Below are positions 26,063-36,789 of a stretch of 64,000 bases of DNA, piece by piece. A model generated the notes under the pieces. It saw only the letters and a list, made by a program, of their open reading frames with translations. It searched no databases and was not told where the DNA came from. Numbering within the stretch: position 1 is the stretch's first letter; every line of letters begins with the position of its first letter. Both the position numbers and the translations under genes were made by a program. This DNA is from Rhizophlyctis rosea (lineage: Eukaryota; Chytridiomycota; Chytridiomycetes; Rhizophlyctidales; Rhizophlyctidaceae): positions 62,001-126,000 of the forward strand of contig JADGJC010000051.1 in the NCBI GenBank assembly GCA_027596075.1. Direction: 5' to 3'.

Positions 26063-28448
26063 ATGGTAGGTCGACGACGGACAATATGTTGACCCAGATC
26101 TTTTGACTGCAGCTTGCCACCCTCACGAACCAGTGATCTAACCTAGTCCTTACTTACAGGCCGGGCTTGGACCAGTTCAGATTTTTGGTGACAATGCGAC
26201 GGAGGAGCGTGCCGAAGATGCCCGTTTGGTAAGTAGGCTGTCGTTGTGCAACATGAACGCGCTTGAGATAAGTGTGTTAGTCTAATCGCTTGTTACCAAT
26301 CACGTCCAGGCTTCCTTCGTTGGTGCGATCGCCGTTGGTGATCTGGTGAAGAGTACTTACGGGCCCAAAGGAATGGTACGGGCAAACCTGTCATGAAATC
26401 GCCTTGGAATTGTTTATCGACTTTTTGAATGTAATAGGACAAAATCCTGCAATCAATGTCCGGTACCGACATCATGGTTACAAACGACGGAGCCACCATC
26501 CTCAAATCCATAGCGCTCGACAACCCCGCCGCGAAAGTGCTTGTGAACATCTCCAAAGTGCAGGACGACGAAGTTGGCGACGGAACGACGTCAGTGTGCA
26601 TCTTGGCGGCTGAGCTGTTGCGTGAGGGAGAGAAGTTGGTGCATCAAAAAGTGCATCCGCAAACCATCATTGAGGGATATCGGATTGCGTCGGCGGCTGC
26701 GTACAAGGCGTTGGAGGCTGCGACGGTGGACAACAGGTTGGGTAACATCGCTTTGAGTATTTATTTTTCGCAAACTAACGATGCGCTTTATACTTCAGCT
26801 CAAATACCGAGTCTTTCCGGAAGGATTTGATCAACATTGCCAAGACCACTCTCAGTTCCAAGGTGCTTGCGGGCGACAAGGAGTACTTTGCAAAGCTGGC
26901 TGTGGATGCAGTATTACGGTTGAAGGTGGGAAATTTCTTCAAGCGCGTTGAATTCTGCGCATGCTGAATGTTATTATGTAGGGAAGCACAAATCTCGACA
27001 ACATCCAAATCATCAAGAAGCCCGGGGGAAAGTTGACTGACTCATACCTTGCTGAAGGTACGTGCATGTGATTCACGATAAATTTTGCGGAGCAAAAGTT
27101 TTGACGATTTGGCGCCCTTAGGATTCATTTTGGACAAGAAGATTGGTGTAAATCAACCCAAGCGGATTGAGAATGCTAAGATTTTGGTGGCCAACACTCG
27201 TAAGTTTTTCTTCATTCCCGTCCAAGCTTTTCTTAGTGCCAAATAAACTCACAAAAACTCTACCAGCCATGGATACCGACAAAATCAAAATCTTTGGTGC
27301 GCGTGTCCGAGTGGATGCCACGGGCAAGCTTGCGGAGCTTGAGCGGGCGGAGCGGGACAAGATGAAGGAGAAGGTGGACAAGATCAAGGCACACGGGATC
27401 AACTGCTTCGTCAACCGTCAATTGATCTACAACTGGCCGGAGCAATTGTTTGCGGATTCCGGAATCATGGCTATTGAGCATGCCGACTTTGACGGTGTTG
27501 AGCGGTTGGCTTTGGTTACTGGTAAGAACAACCAGCACATGAAATGCTTGAAGAAGATGCCGCATTAACATTCTTTCCAACCAGGCGGCGAAATTGCATC
27601 CACCTTCGACCACCCCGACCTCGTCAAACTCGGCCACTGCGACCTGATCGAAGAAATCATCATCGGCGAGGACCGTCTCATCAAATTCTCCGGCGTGGCC
27701 GCCGGCGAAGCATGTACCGTTGTTCTCCGCGGTGCGACTACTCAACTCTTGGACGAAGCCGAGCGGTCGCTGCATGATGCTCTTTGTGTCCTTTCGCAGA
27801 CTGTGAAGGAGCCTCGGACGGTGCTTGGTGGTGGGTGTGCGGAGATGTTGATGGCGAAGGCTGTGGATGAGGTAGCTGTGACGACTTCGGGGAAGAAGGC
27901 GATTGCTATTGAGGCTTTTGCTAGGGCTTTGCGTCAGGTGAGACGCCCTTGTTAATCGTTTTTCTTTCCACTCGCAACGTTGGGGATGTGGTCCTTATCA
28001 TGTTTTGTCTCTTCGGACAACAGCTTCCCACCATCCTTGCGGACAACGCCGGGTACGACAGCTCTGAGCTCGTTTCTCGGTTGAGGGCTGCCCATTATGA
28101 GGGCAAGGCCACTTACGGTTTGGGTATGTGCCGTTTTGTTCTTGATCACCTCCCATTGTCATCAGTCCACCTTGCTTATCCCCGTGGCTCACAGACATGT
28201 ACAACGGCGACGTCGCCGACGTCCGAAAACTCGGCATCACCGAGTCCTACAAGCTGAAGCGGCAAGTCCTCCTTTCCGCCTCCGAGGCGGCCGAGCTGAT
28301 CTTGCGTGTGGATGATATCATTCGTGCGGCTCCAAGGTAAGGCTTCGCAATCACTTCTATGCAAATCATGCCGATTCCGGCGGAAGTTGCAGAGTGGATG
28401 TTGGCTCACGATCTTTGATGGCGTGATAGGCAACGTAACCGAGAGTAA
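26063..28448 (+). CDS. CCT2: T-complex protein 1 subunit beta (CCT2 chaperonin)
   Basis: Cytosolic group II chaperonin subunit that folds actin and tubulin within the CCT ring. The first coding exon is the ATG alone (26063-26065) followed by donor GTAGGT. The next exon begins [20 protein letters not shown]. Later exons carry [32 protein letters not shown], the ATPase motif [82 protein letters not shown] and [12 protein letters not shown]. After [12 protein letters not shown] an intron (donor at 28337, acceptor GATAG at 28429) leads to QRNRE and TAA at 28446-28448. Reading through that donor would instead stop at 28340. About nine introns. Confidence 0.95.
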
Positions 28449-28894
28449 ATTATGTTCGACCCCTTGCACCTTTTTTACTTTTCAAATTTACCAAAAACCA
28501 TTCGTTTTATTGTACATATATAATAAACTATGTTCTCCTTTTGCGTGACTTTGGTTGTTTTGTGGTCTGTTTGGGATGTGGTATTGCCTCGTGCCTGATC
28601 CTCGCACTTCTCAGTTGATCTTTTTAGTTGCCTCGTTCCTACCTTGTTCAATCTGAATCAACCATAGCTGGCTCGAAGTGCTGAAAAATCCTTCCTCAAC
28701 GTGACTGACGCGTGACGCTTTCGGATAATATCCCATTTGCCCAAATTTGGTCTAAACAATTGGGGTGGCTGTTCACATTCGCGATGATGGGGGTTTTCAG
28801 CTTTTTCCCACCTATCCACCTCCCGTCTTCACGGAACGCAAACAGCTCGTCCACGACAAACTCTCAGCCTCCCACACTGTTCCCATGAATTGCA
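28449..28894. other. Intergenic, no gene seen
   Basis: About 450 bases between CCT2 and the F-box gene on the same strand; T-rich after the CCT2 stop, as expected for a 3' UTR. Nothing else recognised. Confidence 0.4.
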
Positions 28895-29584
28895 ATGCCT
28901 GCCATAACATTCTCCACCCTCCCAACCGAACTCCACCTTGCCATTCTTTCGTTCCTCCCACCCACAACCCTCGGCCCTCTCCGCCGACTCTCAAGACCGC
29001 TCAAAACCACAGTGTTAAAAGCCCTCCAAGACTCCTTCCCCCGCCACACCTACAGCTCTTGGGTCACTGTATCCTTTGTCCATTCATGTTCACGAGCATG
29101 GAGGTGTGGTTTACCGTACGGGAGTGCATCATCAATCTCCCTTCACAGGACTCCCTCCTACCTCGACGGCACGCCCCAAACCATTAACCCCCCATCCACT
29201 TTCCAACCCACACTGACGTTCGGCAACAATCATAGGCCATTCTACCTTGACACGACCTGCTGTACGTCCACCGCGGCCTCACCGCCTGTTTTGAAGGTTG
29301 CATTTACGTGGTACGAGTTCGCGGGACCGGAGCACGAGACGCCATTGAAGACGGCCGCCATGAACATTTACATCCCCACCCCAAAGCTTTTTGAACCCTG
29401 TCCACCTGATAAGTATTGGGAGCGTGGGACTACTGCTGGTGTGCGGTGTTACAGTAGGCTGGGTGTGGCGGTGGAATATGAGAGGAAGGATTATGAGGAT
29501 CCGGCGGATTTCACGATGGACTATGAGTTGACGGTACGTCAGGTGCGGATTGATGCTGATGTGTGGATTCGTGGTGGGAAGTGA
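28895..29584 (+). CDS. F-box domain protein
   Basis: The N-terminus TFSTLPTELHLAILSFLP is a standard F-box (LP.E....I..FLP), which would bind Skp1 in an SCF ubiquitin ligase. The start ATG is 28895. The frame is open for 229 codons, but 29068-29149 (GTATCC..TTCACAG) may be an intron, which would remove an atypical Ser-rich stretch. The remainder (YEFAGPEHETPLKT, ERGTTAGVRCYSRLGV, YELTVRQVRIDADVW) shows no LRR or WD repeats and I cannot name the substrate domain. A G-homopolymer follows directly after the stop. Confidence 0.7.
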   Translation: MPAITFSTLPTELHLAILSFLPPTTLGPLRRLSRPLKTTVLKALQDSFPRHTYSSWVTVSFVHSCSRAWRCGLPYGSASSISLHRTPSYLDGTPQTINPPSTFQPTLTFGNNHRPFYLDTTCCTSTAASPPVLKVAFTWYEFAGPEHETPLKTAAMNIYIPTPKLFEPCPPDKYWERGTTAGVRCYSRLGVAVEYERKDYEDPADFTMDYELTVRQVRIDADVWIRGGK

Positions 29585-30808
29585 ATGCGCCCGCGGGGGG
29601 GGGGGGGGGAATATCGGTATAGATTCAGTATATCTCTAGTGAAGGGCATGGCACAATTGCGAGGATGGTAAAAATACCCTTTGCTGTCCATCCTACCATT
29701 TTCAGATGTTGGTGCACCGGCTTCTTCCCCAAATTTTATGAACGTCGGAAGGCGCTGTTCAACAGTTCGCAGAGAATATGGTGTTGCCATCCCATTGATT
29801 GATTGCCGGAGTCATAGGTCCTGCCAATGTTTGACGTATGGGGAAGAAAGTTTGTTCAAGAAAGAACTTTGTTGACTTTAAATGTCCCAGCAAGCCGCCA
29901 AGCCAAGGGCGACAACTCCCATCCGTGCTCAACAATGTGGTAATTCACTTCAGAAATACCAACGGTAAAGCCAAATAAGATTTTCCCATCCACTTTTTGT
30001 TAACGTACAACCAATATGAGGCTCACTGAAGCCTTCAAACTTCAAAATGTCTCGAACAAAGCTGGGCACCCCCGAGAATTACGCTCATGTTGCATTCACC
30101 TCAATTCCCAACCGTTCCCGCTTTCCGACTGTCCAATGAGTTGCCAAAATAATGGAGAATATCATGTGCGGACACAGTCTTTCCTTGCTGCTGTCATATT
30201 GCCTCATACAGTACATGCAGAACAAGTGCCTACCTTCCTTGCATTCCGAGGAAGTAGTGGAGGTTCTTGTGATATCATTTTGCGAGCCGGTTTCTGTCTT
30301 GTTTTTTGCTAACAAAGGCGCAATCAATGATGAGTGGGTCACTCTGAACGCCATTTGAGCCTTATTTATGGGTAGAGTCCCGCTTATGAAGGCGCTGCAA
30401 AGAAGTAAGTACCAGTATTCATCATTTTGTATCCTCTCAAACTGGCTCCAGTGGTGCAATGCTCTGGTGGGGAACGATTTTGGAAATGAATATGTCAAGG
30501 AGTGAGTGTTAGGTTTATTGGAGGGCTTGGCCTTCACCGGCGTGTGATGCTGGCCCTGGACCCTAGCCCCAGCGGCCCCGGGGCTCCCAAACTGCGCAGT
30601 GCCAAAGGCTTGCTCCCACGGTGACCCACCTCCTCCACCTCCCTTTTCTTCACTTCATTCACTTGTTTCTTGTCACAGTAAATCAACACGGCCGTCCACA
30701 CCTTTCTCACGGAATCTCACCCACTTTGTCAATTTCCGGACGAGCAAATCTCAGGCTTTTCCCCATCTGGCATATTTGTATCTGTCTCTCGGCCATCTTT
30801 AGCACAAG
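29585..30808. other. Intergenic, no gene seen
   Basis: About 1.2 kb starting with a G13-like run near 29597 and otherwise ordinary sequence. Upstream of 30809 it should contain the promoter of the RING/TRAF gene. Confidence 0.45.
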
Positions 30809-32143
30809 ATGACAGAAATCGAGGTGTGTGAAAAATATTCCTGACGCTCCCCTCGCACCTATTTGTGAACGGCAAAAACTAACAGATCTCGTTTTTCAAA
30901 CCAGTACGACTACGTCTCGGTTGACACCATCTCGCGCGAACTTATCGACCCAATATCACATGAACCTTTTATCGAACCCACCGAACTGCCCTGTCACCAC
31001 ACCTTCTCCCGGCACACCATAGCAGCACATCTCTCCAAATCGCACACCTGCCCCGTATGTCGGCAAAGAGCCACTGCCGCTCAAATGACATCCGTCACAA
31101 ACCCCATCGTAACCAGCATGCTCGCCAACCTGTTCGTCTTTTGCACCAAAGCAAAGGAAGGCTGTGACTGGACTGGACCCAAGAGCAACCTGTCGACCCA
31201 CGTTCAAACCTGTGCGAAGTTTCGGTGTCCGTGTCCGAAAACTGGATGTACCTGGACGGGCTCACGGGGTAATTTGGACACTCATATGTCCATCTGCCCG
31301 TTCCTTACCGTCCCGTGCCGAAATACCGAGATTGGATGCAAATGGACGATACCAGGCGGACGCCCATCACTCCGCCTGCTCCTTTACAACCATTCCATGC
31401 TCGAACCACGACCAAGGATGCACCTGGCAAGCTCCCAAAAGAACGCTCAACCTACATCTATTCAACTGTGCTTTCTGTTCCGCGGCGGACGCAATCATGG
31501 CGAATGAAAGGCAAGACGTCGCAAATCCAACGAATGCCCGTAGTAGTGGTATATCCATTGCAGATACCCGGGACATCACCATCGAAGCGGGACTTGAACC
31601 ACACCAGGGCACACCACCCTGCACCCTCCCGCCAACGAGGAGCAAAACCCATTGCAATGGCTAGTACTACTCTTGAAGGTCTTCCTCACACTCATCATAG
31701 TACTTTGCAAATGCACCGAAATCCTCGTCAACGCAACATCCGTCATCGCGTCATACCTATTCAAACTGCTCATCCGCGACCCGGCACCAATCACCGAAGA
31801 TCAACGCGACGTGTCCGCTCTGCACGCACAAGCCGCACAACAGCGCACCGCAGACCTCCGACGCGCATGGTGGTTAGAGTTTCGTCTCTGGGTGGTTCTT
31901 ATCGTGGTTGTTCCCTTCATCCTATCAGGCGGGTCAGAGGAAGTTGCGAAAACAGGAACGAAAATCCTCGAGTATGCGTTTGTTATCTTTGTTTGGGGGG
32001 ATGATGTGCAGTTCAGTGTGAATGGGACAAGGGCGCGGGTTGTGACGTATGGGATTGCGAGGATTTTATTGTGGCTTTTGGGGGGTTGGAATGTGTGGAG
32101 TGGGGTGGTGGTTGGGGTGGTTGTTGTTGGTGCGAATATGTGA
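30809..32143 (+). CDS. RING/U-box plus TRAF-type zinc-finger protein with C-terminal membrane segments; frame broken once
   Basis: Exon 1 is ATG-ACA-GAA-ATC-GAG (30809-30823), then an 81-base intron. Exon 2 encodes a RING/U-box (DPISHEPF, LPCHHTFSRHTIAAHL, HTCPVCRQ) and TRAF-type fingers GCDWTGPKSNLSTHVQTC and GCTWTGSRGNLDTHMSIC. The third finger starts (CRNTEIGCKWT) but continues one frame over as ADAHHSACSFTTIPC, followed by GCTWQAPKRTLNLHL. About eight bases seem to be missing near 31345. Alternatively a 47-base in-frame splice (GTCCCG..ATACCAG) would drop that half finger. A 68-base intron (31540-31607) then leads to NPLQWLVLLLKVFLTLIIVL and further hydrophobic segments to TGA at 32143. 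Likely a membrane-bound E3 ligase or adaptor. It could be a recent pseudogene or contain a sequencing error. Confidence 0.65.
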
Positions 32144-32500
32144 GCAGGTGATGGGAAAAATCACGCCTGTGTTGTCGTTTCAATACATTGCCAGTATGTG
32201 CTGGCTGCTGGAGGGACATTATGCAAAAGAACTTGTTGTGGATGGATCAGGGCTTATAGCCATCTGCATGGTGCTTGGATGGTGCTTTTCTCGGTGACAG
32301 GCCAAATGCCATTGTCGCATCCCCATCCGAAAACGCGGAATGAAAGGGATAAGCGAAGGCAAGAAGATATCGGCTATATTACAAAGGGCGTGATAATCCG
32401 CCCAGAACTTCGCATCACCGACCAAAACACATCCATTCCGATCCCACACCCCGCAAGATGCGTTCCCTCTCCAAATCCAACCTCCATCCCCACCTCCAAC
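32144..32500. other. Intergenic between convergent genes
   Basis: About 360 bases between the 3' ends of the RING/TRAF gene and HAP3; nothing recognised. Confidence 0.4.
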
Positions 32501-33621
32501 TCATCGCGTCAACCCACTACTATCCCCCGTATAAATATACTGCGCCGGATGTCCCGGCTGCTGTCCCGGCGGCGTCGTCGCTTGCGGTACGAGTTTCTGT
32601 TGTGTTTGTTGTGTTTGCTGCGGCTGCGTCGCTTGCGTGATGGCTGGGGATGCTTGACTTTGGGCTAGCTGGACGGCTTGGACGTACTGTAAGTATTGCT
32701 CGGTTGTCATGAGATTGGGATTTTGAGGTTGCTGAGGTTGGTGGGATAGGTGGGATGATGCGTCGGTTTGATGGGAACTTCCGCTTGCTGCGGCGCCTTT
32801 TGCTTGTTGGGTTATTGCGGTGTAGGAGTTTAGGGTCTGTATTTGATGATGATGATGAATGATTGGGAGAAATGGAGTTTTATGAGATGAGACATGGGAT
32901 TACCTCTCTGTATTTGTGGAGGTAAACTTTCAATGTCTCGCAGTAGTTTTCGAAACCGAGGGATTGCATGGCCCAAAGGATGTCTTCTCCGTTGATTGTT
33001 TTGCGTTTTTCTAGTTGGCAGCGGTCGCTGGCTGGGTGATTATGAATCGAGAACATGTCAGTGACCTTCATACCGAGACCACCTTCATCCCCTCCCGACT
33101 TCAAGATCACTTCAGCTCACTACCACACCCAACTCCACTCCCCTCCCGCTTCTCTCCTCTTCAAACCACTCGCGAACTATTCGCTAAAGCTCACGCACTG
33201 CGTTGCGGGTACGCGAAAGTAAATGTGCGCTGCGCGCACAAATCCGAGCTACGCTCGAGAGCTGTTCGCTAACGCTCACCCATCCCAACCCCGACCCCCC
33301 CCACCCTGCCCCCCCACACCCCGGCACCCCCCAAAAATACAAAAAACCACACACTACCTTCACTCGTAACAAAAGATATGAATTCGGAAACACATTCCTG
33401 GACGCACTCCTTTGCGTCTTTTGCGATTTTCGCGTTGTCTGGTAGGGCGCGTTTCATTATGCGGGCGACGTTTGCGATGGGAAGGAAGCGGTCTTGCTCT
33501 TTGAGGTCGTCATATTCGTCGCCGGCTTCGGAAGGGGAATCTCCTCGGAGGGACCTATGTGGAGAGGAGGTTAGGTGTGACTTTGTCGTGGAGTTGGAGT
33601 GGAATTGTCGACGACGTACAT
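32501..33621 (-). CDS. HAP3: CCAAT-binding factor subunit NF-YB/HAP3
   Basis: Histone-fold subunit of the CCAAT-binding complex (HAP2/3/5). The histone fold is intact: [37 protein letters not shown] and, after an intron, [20 protein letters not shown] and [20 protein letters not shown]. The start codon itself is split: AT (33621-33620), a 64-base intron with donor GTACGT and acceptor ATAG, then G at 33554, giving [17 protein letters not shown]. Intron 2 (33357-33032) is 326 bases, far longer than its neighbours, and contains inverted repeats. The last exon ([13 protein letters not shown]..) is Gln-rich, as in NF-Y activation domains, and ends GDSSGLTR. The split start is inferred from phase; no other in-frame Met precedes the fold. 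Confidence 0.9.
33175..33290. repeat. Palindrome-rich element inside HAP3 intron 2
   Basis: Contains TTCGCTAAAGCTCAC and TTCGCTAACGCTCAC as near-identical direct repeats about 80 bases apart. Around them are short palindromes such as TGCGCTGCGCGCA and CTACGCTCGAG. The following 60 bases are C-rich. The composition differs from the rest of the intron, so this may be an inserted small mobile or palindromic repeat. Confidence 0.5.
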
Positions 33622-34928
33622 GGTGGTTGAAGTTTGACGATGGCGGAAATGGAGACAGCGAGTAGTATGAAACGACTTCGTGCTTTGTACTCTTTCAATG
33701 GACTATGGTGTAGGCAACAGCAGTTAGCAAGGTGCTGCGCAATTCAAGACGCGCAAGTTCAGGGTCTCTATTGCCTCCCTCGCTTGCGTAAGACATACCC
33801 ACCGTAACTCACCTATGAAGCTATAGGCTTGACTACAGCGTTTGGATTGGAGGAAGCCAAGGAGGGGAGCGGATGTTATTGGAGGAATGATGGTTGAGCC
33901 TCGATGTCGAAGCTGGGAGAGGGTTGTGGATATAGGCCAATCGCGGAGGGTCATGTCATGTGACTTTGTGTGACAGGAGGCTTGTGTCTCATTCGGAGGT
34001 GTGGGAAAGGGCCAAGGCCGAAAACGTTCCGTTATCGGGCTGGGGAAGCGCGTGCTGGGAGTTTTGAGTCTTTTGACGGGTTTCCCAACAGGGCGCAGCA
34101 GCAAGCACGCCAATTGCTCCTGTCCGAAAATCCGGGTGTAAACACAATTCCGCAGCAAATCCGGGGCCCCGTCCTGCGTCGATAACTTTTGCCGTTTTTA
34201 ACCCCCTTCATCTGTTCAAGCCTCCTCTCCTTCTCTTGTGTTTGTTGCCAGTCGGGAGCCTTGATTTCGGGTGATTCCGAATGCTGCAACTCTGTTGACG
34301 CAAGCACATGCCTGTGGGAAGTCCGATTAGAGTTGCAAACAGCAGGCAAACAGACGCGAAAAACGGGGTCCTTGTGCCAAAAGCACCGTCCCTACACGGA
34401 CGCAATCTGGATCATACCGTGCAAGAGATAAGTGCAAAGTGCGCATTCCGCACTCCCGCCCTTCCCAGCCCCACGAGCAAATTCCATCAAGGAAAATACA
34501 TCCGTTCAAAAGGAAAAACATTCCTCACATATTCCCGCGGTGGTGTGCGGAGGCCCCTAATAGCACCATGGAAAAGCAATCCTGGCAATCCTAACAAATC
34601 CAAAACCACAACGACTGGTAGAATGACCTCTTCATCTTTTGCTTGTTGTTCATTAGTTATCACTTATATTTTTCGGTGACTCTTGTTCCCTTGTGTCGGG
34701 CTTCGTAATGGACAGAGTGTGAAGGACCTACCCGCTTCACATTCAACTGTCTTGTTCATAGATATATATTCATAGTACCCACGATACCTTACTATACATT
34801 GTCAACCTTAACTAATACGTGGTCCACACATCGTCCACCATAACGACGCTTTTCTAATATCAATCAACAGTTTGAGCTGTCAACCCAATACTACTGTCAT
34901 CATTCCATCGTTTCCTTGACCTGCAATC
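33622..34928. other. Intergenic, no gene seen
   Basis: About 1.3 kb between divergent HAP3 and the single-pass membrane protein gene. Minus-strand frames around 33724-34158 exist but lack a recognisable domain or splice logic. Promoters of both genes are expected here. Confidence 0.45.
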
Positions 34929-36231
34929 ATGAGTTCCGTCGCTGGCGGCAACCTAAACCTCCCACCTTCCGTCAGCTTACCCATCCTCATCGTCTTCGCG
35001 ACAGTATTCGCAGGCGTTGGCGTGGCACTCTTAGTTCTCCACATCGTAAGTAACACCCCACTCCCACCACATAATCCCAAACAAAAAGCGCGTCAAAATA
35101 ATCAGAAAGAACAATTCTCACTGATACTGACAACAAACCATCCCACTCCAGAAATACCGCCGCAAGCTCAAAAACCCAAACTACCTCCCAACCTACATCG
35201 AAGCTCAATACTTCCACAACGAGCTGCGTCGGCGTGCCGGAACGCTCACACTGCCACCTTCATATGAGATTGTGGAAGTCGGTTACGTGGATGAACATGT
35301 TCCGAAATGGATGCTTGTTGATGTGCCTTATCAATCCCGTGACAGACCGCGGTCATACCATACCACTGCTGACGAGGAGGAGAGGGCGCGCGTCAATGAG
35401 GAGGAAGGGGGAGATGAATTTAACGGGGATGAGGAACCATTGATAGAGATGGGTGGGCGGTTGTTTAGGGTTATGCCGCGTGGTGAGGGGGGGCTTAGTA
35501 GTGGGAGGAGGTCGTTGTCGGTTTTGGGTCGTCCGAGAGGGTTGTCAGGGTCTTCGAGATTAAGTCGTGGTCGGACCATGTCTACATCCTCCCGACCCTG
35601 GAACTTTGTGGGACGAACGAGAGCACATACCGTGGCGATGGTGGAGGGGGTGGCAAAAGGACGGTTTGGATCTCGGTCGAGAAGTACGTCGCGAACTCCA
35701 CCACCTGATGGCGGTGTTGAACACGTCGAGGTGCAAAGTGATAGAAGTGTTAGTGCTGTTGCACTAGAATCCATTGCGTCTTCTTCTTCCTCCCCACCAC
35801 CACCACCACCCCCACAATCCCCACCCCCAGAAGAAAGAGACAGCACACTCCTCCGCTCCGTCCTCCAACCCCTAAAACAAGATCCCACTCTCCCACGCAC
35901 ATCATCACCGCCGCGTGACCGGTCCCCATCTGATATTCTCCGCCGAACTCGTATTCATCCCTCTGGGTCTCTCTCATTGCCTTCTTCACCGCTATTATCA
36001 TCACCCCTGTCGTCACCTTCACCATTATCATCCTCATTACCTTTATCACCACTCTCACACCCCCTATCTCAATCCCCATCCCCACAGCTGTCGTCACCCC
36101 TGCGTCCGCAGGGGAATGTCCATTTCCAACTCCCAAAAAGTCCGCAACCAGCTTGTGTGAATGAGGCCAGGGGTGCGCAGGTATTGCCGATGACGGAGAG
36201 GACGGGGAGGAGGAGGGGTATGACGGGGTGA
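34929..36231 (+). CDS. Single-pass membrane protein with long Ser/Arg/Pro-rich cytoplasmic tail
   Basis: Exon 1 (34929-35045) encodes a short N-terminus and one transmembrane segment (VSLPILIVFATVFAGVGVAL), followed by donor GTAAGT. Exon 2 starts at the Lys of KYRRKLKNPNYLPTYIEAQ, a positively charged stop-transfer followed by a conserved-looking stretch (SYEIVEVGYVDEHVPKWMLV). The remaining 250 residues are low-complexity: Ser/Arg blocks (RSRSTSRTPP), PPPPPPP and long Ser/Pro/Leu repeats. There is no signal peptide before the helix, so an N-out/C-in type III topology is likely. This pattern occurs in fungal cell-wall-sensor-like or scaffold proteins, but I recognise no named family. Stop TGA at 36229-36231. 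Confidence 0.7.
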
Positions 36232-36789
36232 GGTTTTGGAATTTCATTGGGGTGGGTGGATTTTGTGTGCAGGTGAAGGAGGATCAGGATTGNNNNNNNN
36301 NNTTTGTATTTTCTTGGGGGGGGGTGTTTTTGTTTTGCTGTTTATGTTGTATATTTTTTGGGGGCTTCTTTTTTCATCTTTACGTGGGCCCCCCCCCCCC
36401 CCCCCCCCCGCGAGGTTCTTCTATTGTATAGTTATAACACGCTTTATAGTCCTGTCTTTAATGCAAAATGATTTCTACAATAGTAGGCCAAAACCAATCG
36501 TCCCAGTACGTATGAGAGAGAGACAAAAATATCCATGTTTGCCCCTTTTTTCCTGCAACCCAGCGACAGCTTTTGCGTATGTGCGAACGTTTTCAAGATG
36601 AGTGATGGTCTATTTGGGGGCGCCGTGAACAAGGGGTTCAAGTTTATGGTAAGAATAAATCCCATCATCCACCAACAGGTTTTTATTTTGCAGTTGGGAA
36701 CCATTTGTCAAACAGGAAGACATTTATATTTGCCACAGACCAATGACAAGGGGCATGATCTTGCCGTGAGGGTCAGGCTCCCAACCCCC
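36232..36789. other. Intergenic with assembly gap (N at 36293-36302) and homopolymers
   Basis: Ten Ns followed by G-runs, T-runs and an 18-20 base C-run (about 36390-36409). The sequence just right of the gap (TTTGTATTTTCTTGGGG..) looks like a poor-quality copy of the left side (TTTTGGAATTTCATTGGGG..). No gene. Confidence 0.6.

Noticed and set aside
33724..34158. 144-codon minus-strand frame
   Set aside because: No recognisable domain, no convincing start context and composition typical of antisense or intergenic DNA; it lies in the HAP3 upstream region.
35331..35900. 189-codon minus-strand frame
   Set aside because: It is antisense to the Ser/Arg-rich exon of the single-pass membrane protein; its composition is the complement of that repeat.
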